Source: an uncultured Bacilli bacterium (lineage in GTDB: Bacteria; Bacillota_I; Bacilli_A; RF39; UBA660). From it: a stretch of 64,000 nucleotides of DNA. The position numbers and the translations under genes are program-made. The notes below the pieces were generated by a model. That model saw only the letters and a program-made list of their open reading frames with translations, ran no database searches and was not told the origin of the DNA. The stretch covers positions 1 to 64,000 of the forward strand of contig CAKOQQ010000005.1 in the NCBI GenBank assembly GCA_934101425.1, in the 5' to 3' direction. Positions 15,444 to 23,982 of the stretch are shown here, piece by piece. The stretch's first letter is position 1, and each line of letters begins with the position of its first letter.

Positions 15444-16553
15444 TTTAGCTAGTACTGTTATATTTTTAGTACATGTACATTTATTATTTGCACAAGCCTT
15501 TTTTACATAACCATCAGGACAATACTTAGTTTTTGTATTAGCAGGTATAGTAGTTTCATCATAACAAACAAATCTTAAACCATTTTCTAATATTTTATAT
15601 TTTGATTTACCACATACTTCACTTGGCTTTTTAACATCTTTGTCATCAACTTGTGCACAAATATATACTTCTTTTCCTTTAACTGAATTATCAATTCCAG
15701 TTATCATAACATTGCCTTTGAGTCTTTCTTTGCATAATTCTAATGTTTCTGCTTCAGAATAAGTTTTACCTGTCTTATCTTTTACACCAATAGTAATATC
15801 TAAGTATGCACAGTATCTTTTACCATCTTTAATAAAAGATCTTGATGCTCCAGCTTTACAAATATTAGCACTACTCTTTTGAACTTCTAGAATACATTGT
15901 TTTTCATTTTTAGGATTCTTTGATGAACCATCAGGACATACATATGATTTTGATGCAGTATATTCAACTGTTTCTGTTTTACTACATTTATCACCTATTA
16001 AATCATAACCACTTTCGCAGTAATAAGTAACATCATTTTTACCAGTTTCTCCAATTTTTTTCCAAACCGCAGTTATTGTTATATCACTTTTTATAATAAC
16101 TTTATCATATATAGGATTATCATTTTCATCTTTCCAGCCCAAGAATTCATATCCTTCTTTTTCAGGATTATTTGGTAAAGATAAAGTTTCTCCCTCAAGT
16201 AGTATTATATTATCAATACTAGTACCATTTAAAGTATTAAATGTTACTGTAACTGTTTTAGCATCAACATTTATAAAATGAGCTTTTAAAGTTACACTTT
16301 TAACTACTTTATATGGGCTTTCAACTAAAGTATCATCTAGATACCACCCTTTAAATACATATCCATCTTTTTTAGCGTCTTCTAGATTTATTTCTACATT
16401 TTCTTTTACTTTAACACTCTTTATTTCCGTTCCACCATCTGTATCAAATGTAACCGTATATTTTTTATCACTAGTAAATAAATATACTCCTATACCTATA
16501 AGAGCTAAAACCACTACCGAAATTATAATAATTAATAAATTTTTCTTTTTCAT
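15435..16553 (-). CDS. membrane-anchored protein with two InlB B-type repeats and a Cys-rich region
   Basis: The 372-aa protein has an N-terminal uncleaved anchor (about residues 5-27), two Listeria-Bacteroides (InlB B-like) repeats of about 65 residues each (YTVTFDTDGGTEIKSVKV ... GYVFKGWYLDD; then VTVTFNTLNG ... GYEFLGWKDEND), and a C-terminal region with many cysteines (about 175-370) that are probably disulfide bonded outside the cell. InlB-type repeats are found in surface adhesins and scaffold proteins. No wall-sorting signal is present. The thiol-oxidoreductase fusion at 10851 is a possible partner for folding the Cys-rich part; that is inference. Confidence 0.85.
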   Translation of the reverse strand: MKKKNLLIIIISVVVLALIGIGVYLFTSDKKYTVTFDTDGGTEIKSVKVKENVEINLEDAKKDGYVFKGWYLDDTLVESPYKVVKSVTLKAHFINVDAKTVTVTFNTLNGTSIDNIILLEGETLSLPNNPEKEGYEFLGWKDENDNPIYDKVIIKSDITITAVWKKIGETGKNDVTYYCESGYDLIGDKCSKTETVEYTASKSYVCPDGSSKNPKNEKQCILEVQKSSANICKAGASRSFIKDGKRYCAYLDITIGVKDKTGKTYSEAETLELCKERLKGNVMITGIDNSVKGKEVYICAQVDDKDVKKPSEVCGKSKYKILENGLRFVCYDETTIPANTKTKYCPDGYVKKACANNKCTCTKNITVLAKEK

Positions 16554-16579
16554 ATATCCTCCTATAAAAAATTATAACA

Positions 16580-17104
16580 TTACTTTAAATATTTTTCAAT
16601 TTCTTCTACACTATTTACAACAGTATATAAAAGTGTTGGGTCGCAATCATCAAATTTTTCTTTAAATGGTTTATTTAATGCCAAAAGCATCTCATCAAAG
16701 AAATGATTTATATTAAAAACAATAACTTTTTTATTATTTTCACCTAATTTTTTGCATTGAATAGCTGATGCAAGTTCAGCATTAGTTCCAAAACTTCCCG
16801 GAAGTATAATCGTCATATCACCATAATCAACTAAAGTTCTTAATTGTTCCATTGGATCATTTACTTCAATTAACTCACTATCTACTTTTCTTAAAACTCC
16901 TGAATAATTTACTGGAAATACAGATATTATATGTCCATTATTCTTTTTATATATATTATATATTTCTCCCATCATTCCTAAATCAGAAGAACCAAATACT
17001 AAAGTATGATTATGTTTACATAGCATTTCACCTAATTTTCTAGTTTCTTCTAAATATATTTCATCTACATGTGGAGAACAACTACAACCTACAAATATTT
17101 TCAT
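16580..17104 (-). CDS. LOG-family protein (nucleotide phosphoribohydrolase-like)
   Basis: The 174-aa protein has the Rossmann-type LOG/TIGR00725 fold, with VFGSSDLGMMG and the signature PGSFGTNAELASAI, close to the PGGxGTxxE motif. LOG enzymes split nucleoside 5'-monophosphates into base and ribose 5-phosphate. Ser in place of the second Gly and Asn before the conserved Ala-Glu are minor variants. It is preceded by a GGTGAT ribosome site and the extended -10 at 17121-17132. Confidence 0.75.
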   Translation of the reverse strand: MKIFVGCSCSPHVDEIYLEETRKLGEMLCKHNHTLVFGSSDLGMMGEIYNIYKKNNGHIISVFPVNYSGVLRKVDSELIEVNDPMEQLRTLVDYGDMTIILPGSFGTNAELASAIQCKKLGENNKKVIVFNINHFFDEMLLALNKPFKEKFDDCDPTLLYTVVNSVEEIEKYLK

Positions 17105-17120
17105 AAATCACCACACTAAA

Positions 17121-17132
17121 ATTATATCATAA
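17121..17132 (-). promoter_or_regulatory. extended -10 promoter of the LOG-family gene
   Basis: TTATGATATAAT on the minus strand, 16 nt before the ATG at 17104, followed by GGTGAT. Confidence 0.6.
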
Positions 17133-17217
17133 TTAATTATAGTTTAAACAAAAAAATCGCTATTCTAGTTTTTCTTTACATCTAGGATTTCTACATAGCT
17201 TATATCATAATAACATA

Positions 17218-17243
17218 AAAACGACTTACTAAAAAGTCGTTTT
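17218..17243 (-). terminator. terminator after tRNA-Thr(GGT)
   Basis: Perfect 10-bp stem AAAACGACTT / AAGTCGTTTT with a 6-nt loop, 37 nt beyond the 3' end of the tRNA. Confidence 0.8.
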
Positions 17244-17279
17244 ACTTTTTACTTGAAAAACTCAAGCTTAATATCAATA

Positions 17280-17353
17280 TGGTGCCGAATAACTGAATTG
17301 AACAGTTCTCTAATGCTTACCATGCATTCGTTTTACCACTAAACTAAATCGGC
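17280..17353 (-). tRNA. tRNA-Thr (anticodon GGT)
   Basis: The minus strand folds as a complete 71-nt tRNA plus encoded CCA. Acceptor GCCGATT / ATTCGGC (one T-T mismatch), D arm GTTT/AAAC, anticodon stem AATGC/GCATT with loop ATGGTAA (anticodon GGT), T arm AACTG-TTCAATT-CAGTT and discriminator A. The acceptor resembles other Firmicutes threonine tRNAs, although the D arm looks glycine-like. It follows mscL by 8 nt and is probably co-transcribed with it. Confidence 0.93.
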
Positions 17354-17361
17354 AGAAAGAT

Positions 17362-17772
17362 TTATTTTTTTAATAAATCTCTTATTTCAGTAAGTAATTT
17401 TTCTTCACTAGAAGGTTCTACTTTCTTTTCAACTTTTTCTTCTTCTTTAAACTCATTTATGATTTTAACAAATATAAATATACAGAAAGATACAATTAAA
17501 AAGTTAATGATATTTTGTAAGAAACTACCATATTTTACTACTGCATTACCTATTTTAAATGTAAGATTTTGAAAATCAATTCCACCAATTATAATACCAA
17601 TAAGTGGCATTAGTATATCTTCTACCATAGAAGTTACAATCTTGCCAAATGCACTCCCCATAATAAATCCTACAGCTAAATCTACTACATTACCTCTTTT
17701 TATAAATGTTTTAAATTCATTTATAAATCCTTTTGCTTTTTCCATTTCTTTTTTTCTATCAATCTTTTTCAT
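17362..17772 (-). CDS. mscL: large-conductance mechanosensitive channel MscL
   Basis: The 136-aa membrane protein has the MscL signature at TM1 (FIKRGNVVDLAVGFIMGSAFGKIV), the loop with DFQNLTF, TM2 (FLIVSFCIFIFVKIIN) and the C-terminal helix KLLTEIRDLLKK. It forms a homopentameric pore that releases solutes during hypo-osmotic shock. Length is normal for the family. A tRNA-Thr gene follows 8 nt downstream on the same strand. Confidence 0.95.
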   Translation of the reverse strand: MKKIDRKKEMEKAKGFINEFKTFIKRGNVVDLAVGFIMGSAFGKIVTSMVEDILMPLIGIIIGGIDFQNLTFKIGNAVVKYGSFLQNIINFLIVSFCIFIFVKIINEFKEEEKVEKKVEPSSEEKLLTEIRDLLKK

Positions 17773-17846
17773 AACTTACCTCTTTTTAATTATATATTTA
17801 CTAGTGTTTTTAGTCAATACATGTTATAATTATTCTAGGAGGATTT

Positions 17847-19208
17847 ATGATAGAGATAGACAAAAAAGTATTTAGAGGTAATGATATCAGAGGTAAAGTT
17901 AATATTGATATAACTGATGAATTTGCATATGTTATAGGTCTTGCCTTTGGTAGTTATATAAAAGAAAATAATAGAAGTAAATGTGTTGTTGGACATGATA
18001 ATCGTCCATCTAGCCCTTCTCTTTGTAAAAATTTAATTAAAGGTATTACAGAAACTGGTGTTGATGTATTATCACTTGGTTTAGTAACTAGCCCTATGTT
18101 TTATTTTGCAGGAATGAAAAATAATATAGATTCTGGAGTTATGGTAACTGCAAGTCACAATCCATCTAGTGATAATGGCTTTAAAATAATTTTTAAAGAT
18201 TATAATAATGCTTGTGGTAATGAAATTAATGAATTCTATGAATTTGTTCATGCAGGTAATTTTTCATATGGTGAAGGTAAAGTAACTGATATTGATATTA
18301 GAAATGATTATTTAGATAAGATTAAATCATCTATTAACTTAGGTGATAGAAAGCTTAGAATTGCTGTAGATTGTGGTAATGCTGCTACTACTGTTATAGC
18401 TAAAGATGTATTTAGCATGTTCCCATTTGAAACACATTATTTATTTATAGAAAGTGATGGCACATTCCCTAATCATCATCCAGATCCACAAGTTGAAGAA
18501 AACTTAGAATATTTAAAAAAATATGTAGTTGATAATAAACTTGATATTGGACTTGCTTTTGATGGAGATGGAGATAGAATTGGTATTGTAGATGAAAATG
18601 GCAAACATGTAGTAGCTGATAAAAATATGATTATTATTGCTAGAGATATTATAAAAAATTTAGATGATAAGAGATTCTTATTTGATGTAAAATGTTCTAA
18701 AGCTGTTGAAGACGAAGTTAACAAATTAGGCGGCATTCCTGTTTTATATAAAAATGGTAGTGCTTATATTAAGAAAAAAGTTAGAACAGATAACATTAAA
18801 TTTGGTGGAGAATTTTCTGGTCACTTCTTCTTTAATGATAGATACTTAGGATATGATGATGGTATTTATGGTGGACTTAGATTAGTTGAAATATTAAGTA
18901 AAACTGATAAAAAATATAGTGAATTATTAGATGGAGCTCCATTCTACTATAATACTCCAGAAATTAAATTGGAAGCTAATGATGATATAAAATGGAAGCT
19001 TGTAGATAAAGTAAAAGAATACGCTATTGGTAAAAATTATAATATTAATGATATTGATGGTGTTAGAGTTACTTTTGATGATGGATGGGCACTTGTTAGA
19101 GCTAGTAATACTGGGCCTAATCTTACAACTAGATTTGAAGCTACAACTTTAGAAAGATTAGAAGAAATTAAAAATGAATTTTTAAATGTAATAGAAAAAA
19201 GTAGATAA
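17847..19208 (+). CDS. phosphomannomutase/phosphoglucomutase
   Basis: The 453-aa protein is a four-domain alpha-D-phosphohexomutase: FRGNDIRGKV at the start, the phosphoserine loop TASHNPSSDNGFK, the metal loop LAFDGDGDRIGIVD, the sugar loop GGEFSGHFFF and the phosphate-binding loop near VRASNTGPNLTTRFEA. This pattern fits ManB/AlgC-type enzymes that interconvert hexose 1- and 6-phosphates for cell-envelope sugars. It is a single plus-strand gene with an AGGAGG ribosome site; the terminator at 19197-19230 covers its stop codon. Confidence 0.93.
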   Translation: MIEIDKKVFRGNDIRGKVNIDITDEFAYVIGLAFGSYIKENNRSKCVVGHDNRPSSPSLCKNLIKGITETGVDVLSLGLVTSPMFYFAGMKNNIDSGVMVTASHNPSSDNGFKIIFKDYNNACGNEINEFYEFVHAGNFSYGEGKVTDIDIRNDYLDKIKSSINLGDRKLRIAVDCGNAATTVIAKDVFSMFPFETHYLFIESDGTFPNHHPDPQVEENLEYLKKYVVDNKLDIGLAFDGDGDRIGIVDENGKHVVADKNMIIIARDIIKNLDDKRFLFDVKCSKAVEDEVNKLGGIPVLYKNGSAYIKKKVRTDNIKFGGEFSGHFFFNDRYLGYDDGIYGGLRLVEILSKTDKKYSELLDGAPFYYNTPEIKLEANDDIKWKLVDKVKEYAIGKNYNINDIDGVRVTFDDGWALVRASNTGPNLTTRFEATTLERLEEIKNEFLNVIEKSR

Positions 19209-19230
19209 ATATTATGATTTATCTACTTTT
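19197..19230. terminator. bidirectional terminator with both stop codons inside the stem
   Basis: Stem AAAAGTAGATAAAT / ATTTATCTACTTTT, loop ATTATG. It ends the phosphohexomutase gene on the plus strand and the Nudix gene on the minus strand. Confidence 0.85.
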
Positions 19231-19855
19231 TATATTTATATAATTTAGCTGGCTTAGTACCTTCGAATATTTTTTCTTTATCAGTTAAAGTTAACATATA
19301 AAGTACTTTTCTTCTAAAGTTTCTTCTATCTAATTTTTTATTTAAAATAATTTCATATGTTTTTTGAAGTTCTGGAATTGTAAAATAATTTGGAAATAAT
19401 GATTTTAATATTGATGTATTAAGTACTAATTCTTTTAATTTTTCTCTTGCACTAAAAAGTATTTCATTATGATCATAAGCAAGTGTTGGAGTTTCATTAA
19501 GTAAGAACCATTTAGCATCTTTATTGGTTAATGTATTTAATTTATTTGCTGATATAACACCAATATAGTTAAGTGCTACCATTCTAAATATTGGTGAACG
19601 ATCTACCTTACCAAAGACATTATTAAAGTATAATGTTACATCTTCTATACCAGTTTTTTCTTTTATTTCACGATACATTCCCTCTTCAACATCTTCATTA
19701 TTATATAATGCACCACCTACTAAAGCCCACATGTCTTTATAAGGTTCATTTTTTCTTTTTATAAGTAAAACTTTTACATTTCCTTTTTCTACTGTAAAGA
19801 TAGTGGAAATAACATGTATACCTTGATTTTTATATAATTTATTTTTTACATCCAT
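19223..19855 (-). CDS. NrtR-like Nudix regulator
   Basis: The 210-aa protein has an N-terminal Nudix domain (about residues 10-140) and a C-terminal winged-helix-like region (about 150-210, with FTIPELQKTYEIILNKKLD and DRRNFRRKVL), the layout of NrtR regulators of NAD metabolism. The Nudix box reads GALYNNEDVEEGMYREIKEK: the second Glu of the catalytic REUxEE core is Lys, so hydrolysis may be lost, as is known for several NrtR proteins. NrtR proteins bind ADP-ribose or related ligands. No NAD-biosynthesis gene is adjacent. The nearest divergent gene is sortase B. Confidence 0.8.
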   Translation of the reverse strand: MDVKNKLYKNQGIHVISTIFTVEKGNVKVLLIKRKNEPYKDMWALVGGALYNNEDVEEGMYREIKEKTGIEDVTLYFNNVFGKVDRSPIFRMVALNYIGVISANKLNTLTNKDAKWFLLNETPTLAYDHNEILFSAREKLKELVLNTSILKSLFPNYFTIPELQKTYEIILNKKLDRRNFRRKVLYMLTLTDKEKIFEGTKPAKLYKYKK

Positions 19856-19931
19856 ATAAATACCTCATAAGTATTATATCACAAATGTTTACAAATATAA
19901 ATTAACTGATATAATTATACTAGGTGATAAT

Positions 19932-20741
19932 ATGAAAAAAGAAAAGATTATTTTTATAGTTTTAATAGTATTATTTTCATTATTATTTATATACTCTACT
20001 TTTAATATCATTAAATGGTTTATTGATTCAAGTAAAACAAATAAACAGATAAAGGAAATACAAAATAATGTTACTGTAAATGAAGTAGTTGATAATGAAA
20101 ATACAGAAATAATTGAAGGAAATGAAGAAGTTAGTAAATCTAATCCTTATTGGGATTTTATAAAATTAAATATGATAGATGTTGATTTTAGTGAACTGAT
20201 GAGTACTAATAAAGATACTATAGGTTGGATACAAGTAAACGGCACTAATGTAAATTATCCATTTGTTCAAACAAAAGATAATTCTTATTACTTAAATCAT
20301 TCATATGACTATAGTAAAAATGAATCTGGTTGGGTATTTTTAGATTATCGAAATAATATAAATAATCTTGATAAAAACACAATTATATATGCTCATGGCA
20401 GAAATGATAGAACTATGTTTGGTTCTCTTAGATTTATACTAAATAATGGATGGATTAATAATAAAAATAATTTTGTAATAAAAATTTCTACGGAAAAAGA
20501 AAACAGCATGTGGCAAATAGTTAGTGCTTATCATATTCCTGTTACAAGTGATTATTTAATAACTAATTTTACTGATAATAATGATTTTATGGAATTTGCA
20601 AATATGATAATTGATAGAAGTATGTATGATTTTGATACTAAAATAAATGAAAATGATTATTTACTTACACTATCTACTTGTTATAATAAGACTGATAGAA
20701 TGGTAATTCATGCTAAATTAATTAAAAAAGAAACTAAATAA
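19932..20741 (+). CDS. srtB: class B sortase
   Basis: The 269-aa protein has an N-terminal membrane anchor (about 5-28), a class B core starting near NPYWDFIKLNMIDVDFSELM, the catalytic His in IIYAHGRNDRTMFGSLRF, the catalytic Cys in LLTLSTCYNKTDRMVIHAK and the conserved Arg after it. Class B sortases classically cleave NPQT-type signals. Two NPQT proteins are encoded at 638 and 4886. It is a single-gene unit with a GGTGAT ribosome site and an immediate terminator. Confidence 0.93.
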   Translation: MKKEKIIFIVLIVLFSLLFIYSTFNIIKWFIDSSKTNKQIKEIQNNVTVNEVVDNENTEIIEGNEEVSKSNPYWDFIKLNMIDVDFSELMSTNKDTIGWIQVNGTNVNYPFVQTKDNSYYLNHSYDYSKNESGWVFLDYRNNINNLDKNTIIYAHGRNDRTMFGSLRFILNNGWINNKNNFVIKISTEKENSMWQIVSAYHIPVTSDYLITNFTDNNDFMEFANMIIDRSMYDFDTKINENDYLLTLSTCYNKTDRMVIHAKLIKKETK

Positions 20742-20755
20742 TAGTTTCTTTTTTT
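20727..20755 (+). terminator. terminator after sortase B
   Basis: Stem AAAGAAACTA / TAGTTTCTTT with a 5-nt loop and a T-run, overlapping the stop of the sortase gene. Confidence 0.8.
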
Positions 20756-20760
20756 ATCTA

Positions 20761-20837
20761 TGGCGTCCCCGATAGGAATCGAACCTACGACCTAGCGCTT
20801 AGGAGGCACTCGCTCTATCCTACTGAGCTACGAGGAC
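20761..20837 (-). tRNA. tRNA-Arg (anticodon CCT)
   Basis: Complete tRNA on the minus strand: acceptor GTCCTCG / CGGGGAC, D arm GCTC/GAGC, anticodon loop CTCCTAA (CCT), T loop TTCGATT, discriminator G and encoded CCA. Its first 10 nt are shared with the 3' end of the gene upstream (20828-21379), whose TAG stop is tRNA positions 8-10. Confidence 0.96.
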
Positions 20838-21379
20838 TTATGTAGGTTTACATAATCATAAACCTCATTCCAATTATATACTCTTTTTAAATTTGTTTCA
20901 ATATCTTTATTATTAATTGAATTAAATAGTAATGTATCTATACCTATATTACTTAAATTAGTACAATGTTTAATAGAATCATCTATAAGTAAATCTATGT
21001 TATTTTCTACACATAATTCAGCTTTTTTACCAGCTCCTGTAATTATTTTATTATATTTTATATTATAACTATCAAGTAAATTTTTAGTCATATTATCAAC
21101 ATCTTTAATAAATCTTTCACTTCTTGCAGTTATAAAATATATTTCATTATCACGATATAATTCATTAATTACTTTTACAGCATCTTCTTTTAATTTAGCA
21201 TGTGCAATTACATCATATAAATAATTATCATAAAATAGAGTTACTACAGGATTATTTATGTTATCAGTTATTATATCTTTAATATTTTCCCCGTATTTTT
21301 TATCTAACTTTTTTACATAGTTAATACACATCTCTGACGTATTAACTATAGTATCATCTATATCTATTCCTATTCTCAT
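20828..21379 (-). CDS. HAD-family 5'-nucleotidase-like phosphatase
   Basis: The 183-aa protein starts MRIGIDIDDTIVNTSEM with the HAD motif I (DIDDT), has motif II-like YFITARSERF, a Lys near IITGAGKKAEL and motif IV DLLIDDSIKHC. It resembles the NT5C-type deoxyribonucleotidases and related small phosphatases. The last codons (LHKSS and stop) run into the downstream tRNA-Arg: the TAG is made from tRNA bases 8-10, so maturation of the tRNA by RNase P would remove the stop codon from this transcript. Confidence 0.85.
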   Translation of the reverse strand: MRIGIDIDDTIVNTSEMCINYVKKLDKKYGENIKDIITDNINNPVVTLFYDNYLYDVIAHAKLKEDAVKVINELYRDNEIYFITARSERFIKDVDNMTKNLLDSYNIKYNKIITGAGKKAELCVENNIDLLIDDSIKHCTNLSNIGIDTLLFNSINNKDIETNLKRVYNWNEVYDYVNLHKSS

Positions 21380-21386
21380 AAATCAC

Positions 21387-22757
21387 CTAAAATCTAAAAT
21401 AAATAAATGGATTATAACTGCCTGTTACCATAATACTAATAACATAGATAAATAATATTATAAGTAATACATTATATACTTTTTCATTTGATTTTATATC
21501 TATTTTCATACTAAATATAATTGCTAATATAAAATAGAATATATATTTAACTTTAAATAATCCTAAACTAATAAGCATATTTAAATTACCAAAACCATTA
21601 AATCCTAATAATGATTTAAAAGCACAAAGTAAATCACTTAAATTTTCTAATCTAAAAATAGTCCATCCAAATACAAATATAATTATAGTATACATATGCT
21701 TAAATATATTAGGCATCTTATCTATATATTTTTTTAATAATAATTTTTCTAGTAGTAGTATTATACCATAGTATAATCCCCATAATAAATAGTTTATACT
21801 AGCTCCATGCCAAAGTCCTGTTAATGCCCATACTATCATTATATTCATGCACATTCTTTTTTTACTTACCCTATTTCCACCTAATGGAATATATACATAA
21901 TCTCTAAACCATGTAGATAATGAAATATGCCATCTATGCCAAAACTCTGTTATACTTTTTGATATATATGGATAATTAAAGTTTTCTAAATAATGAAAAC
22001 CTAACATGCGACCCATACCTATTGCCATATCAGAGTACGCACTAAAATCAAAATATATTTGAAGTGTATATGATATAACTGCTAACCAAATTAATGGAAA
22101 TGTCCAAAGTGTAGTACTTAAACCAAATATACTATCACAAATATATCCTACACTATTTGCAAGTAATATTTTTTTTGCCAAACCAATAATAAATCTTTTA
22201 GTACCAATATAAAAGTTATCTATATCCTCTACTCTATCACTTAATTCTTTTTCTACAACATCATAAGTAACAATAGGCCCTGCTATAAGTTGTGGAAATG
22301 CTGATATATAACAACCTAAATTAATTATATTATTTTGTACTTTTACTTTTTTTCTATATACATCTATAACATAACTAAGTATTTGAAATGTATAAAAACT
22401 AATACCTATAGGTAGTGCTATATTAGTACTTTTTATATCTAATCTAAATACAAAATTAAATATAGAAATAATAAAATCCGTATATTTAAATACTACAAGT
22501 AAACCTATATTACATATAATTGAAATAATAAGTATAAGTTTTCTACTTTTACTTTTATCTATTAATTTTGCAAAATAATAATTCATTATTATAGAAAGAA
22601 TCATAAGTAATATATATACTGGTTCTCCCCATGCATAAAATAATAAACTAAATATTAGTAATACTATATTTCTGTATTTTCTATTTTTTATTATAAAATA
22701 ACTAAATAAAAATATAGGAAAGAAGAAAAATAAAAATGTTAATGTTGAAAATTCCAT
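21387..22757 (-). CDS. MBOAT-family O-acyltransferase (AlgI/DltB-like)
   Basis: The 456-aa polytopic membrane protein has the MBOAT signature: QIYFDFSAYSDMAIGMGRML, FWHRWHISLSTWFRDYVYIP, and the catalytic His in TGLWHGASINYLLWG. Family members move acetyl or alanyl groups across the membrane onto surface polymers. The preceding gene (4 nt upstream) encodes an AlgX/DHHW-type protein, the usual extracytoplasmic partner. No DltA or DltC gene is nearby, so O-acetylation of a polysaccharide is more likely than D-alanylation. Confidence 0.93.
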   Translation of the reverse strand: MEFSTLTFLFFFFPIFLFSYFIIKNRKYRNIVLLIFSLLFYAWGEPVYILLMILSIIMNYYFAKLIDKSKSRKLILIISIICNIGLLVVFKYTDFIISIFNFVFRLDIKSTNIALPIGISFYTFQILSYVIDVYRKKVKVQNNIINLGCYISAFPQLIAGPIVTYDVVEKELSDRVEDIDNFYIGTKRFIIGLAKKILLANSVGYICDSIFGLSTTLWTFPLIWLAVISYTLQIYFDFSAYSDMAIGMGRMLGFHYLENFNYPYISKSITEFWHRWHISLSTWFRDYVYIPLGGNRVSKKRMCMNIMIVWALTGLWHGASINYLLWGLYYGIILLLEKLLLKKYIDKMPNIFKHMYTIIIFVFGWTIFRLENLSDLLCAFKSLLGFNGFGNLNMLISLGLFKVKYIFYFILAIIFSMKIDIKSNEKVYNVLLIILFIYVISIMVTGSYNPFIYFRF

Positions 22758-22761
22758 AATA

Positions 22762-23934
22762 CTACCTCTTTATTTTTGTATTAAAATTATAATTATATTG
22801 ATCAAATAATACAGCATTTGTTTCATATAATACTAAGATATCACTTATATTATTTTCTTTTATAAATTCTTTTAAATCTAAAGTGCCATTCATATATTTT
22901 ATATTTATGATATATGTTTTATTATATTCTTCAGCGATTAAATTATCTATTTGCCATGTAAATGAATCCCCTAATATAAGTAAATTAGTTTTAGTAGTAT
23001 TTCCTGTATCATATAAAACTTTGGAATACATACCATTAAAATAAGCTACGAAATGATCATAAAATTTATTATTAGTATTTTTAATTTTATGTTCCTTATA
23101 AAGTTTTAAATCACTACTATCATCTACATATATATTATAATTTTTACTATATTCTATATCATATAAATTATCAGTTAATGAAGTATTATAACTACTTTTA
23201 GCCATAGAACCCATATAAGTAATGCCATCTACCTTAAAAATATTTCTTTCTTTATATGGTCTATTCATAAGAGTCATTATATCTTTATAACTAGCATATG
23301 CGCCATACATATTATAATGGTGATCAGTTTTAAAGAAATACTTTAAATATTCTTCTTTATTTGATACTTTAAGTTCACCTATTTTAGCATTTACACTACT
23401 CTTAAACTTATTATAGTATCTTACCATATCATTTATATTATTTACCTTACTAAATGGATAAAATTCATATCTATTTGCAAAATAAATATATGTATTACAA
23501 ATACTTGATACTTCATTAAAAAAATTAATTTGTTCATTAAGTCGTTTATCTAAATCTTCTTTTTTACTTACATTTATCAAAATAAAGTGATCATTATCTT
23601 TTAAAATAACTTCATTTTGACTATCCACTCCTACTGGATAATAATCTATATTTAAACTATTATATAAAGTCTTATCTAATTTATCATTTATAGATGCATT
23701 AAATCTATTTATAGAGTAATAAAAAGGGAAATAATTAGTAACTCTATTTTCAATACCTATTTTAGCTCTATTAATTAAATCTAGTACTTTATTATCAGTT
23801 TTTTCTACTGCTTTAAAATTATCAAACGCTATATTAACAAATCCTTTTTTAGATAATATAAAAGTTATTGGATAAGAAAATAAAACCATACCAATTATAA
23901 CTAAAAAAGTAATGACTAATTTCTTGTTATTCAT
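22762..23934 (-). CDS. AlgX/DHHW-type SGNH-like acetyltransferase partner
   Basis: The 390-aa protein has an N-terminal signal anchor (about 8-28) and an extracellular SGNH-like domain with FKTDHHYNMYGAYASY (the DHH pair) and LLILGDSFTWQIDNL (GDS motif). This matches the DHHW/AlgX/AlgJ group that completes O-acetyl transfer with an MBOAT partner. It is located directly upstream of the MBOAT gene in one operon. Confidence 0.88.
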   Translation of the reverse strand: MNNKKLVITFLVIIGMVLFSYPITFILSKKGFVNIAFDNFKAVEKTDNKVLDLINRAKIGIENRVTNYFPFYYSINRFNASINDKLDKTLYNSLNIDYYPVGVDSQNEVILKDNDHFILINVSKKEDLDKRLNEQINFFNEVSSICNTYIYFANRYEFYPFSKVNNINDMVRYYNKFKSSVNAKIGELKVSNKEEYLKYFFKTDHHYNMYGAYASYKDIMTLMNRPYKERNIFKVDGITYMGSMAKSSYNTSLTDNLYDIEYSKNYNIYVDDSSDLKLYKEHKIKNTNNKFYDHFVAYFNGMYSKVLYDTGNTTKTNLLILGDSFTWQIDNLIAEEYNKTYIINIKYMNGTLDLKEFIKENNISDILVLYETNAVLFDQYNYNFNTKIKR

Positions 23935-23982
23935 TTTATCACCTTAATAATTATAACATATTTATATATAAAAAAAGAAGAA

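Noticed and set aside
17280..17353. tRNA-Gly reading of this tRNA, because its D arm looks glycine-like
   Set aside because: The stem AATGC/GCATT is unambiguous and the loop ATGGTAA gives anticodon GGT (Thr); the acceptor GCCGATT also fits Thr.
17353..17364. Third tRNA-supplied stop codon, for mscL
   Set aside because: mscL ends in its own TAA at 17362-17364, 8 nt before tRNA-Thr(GGT), so it does not use tRNA bases 8-10.
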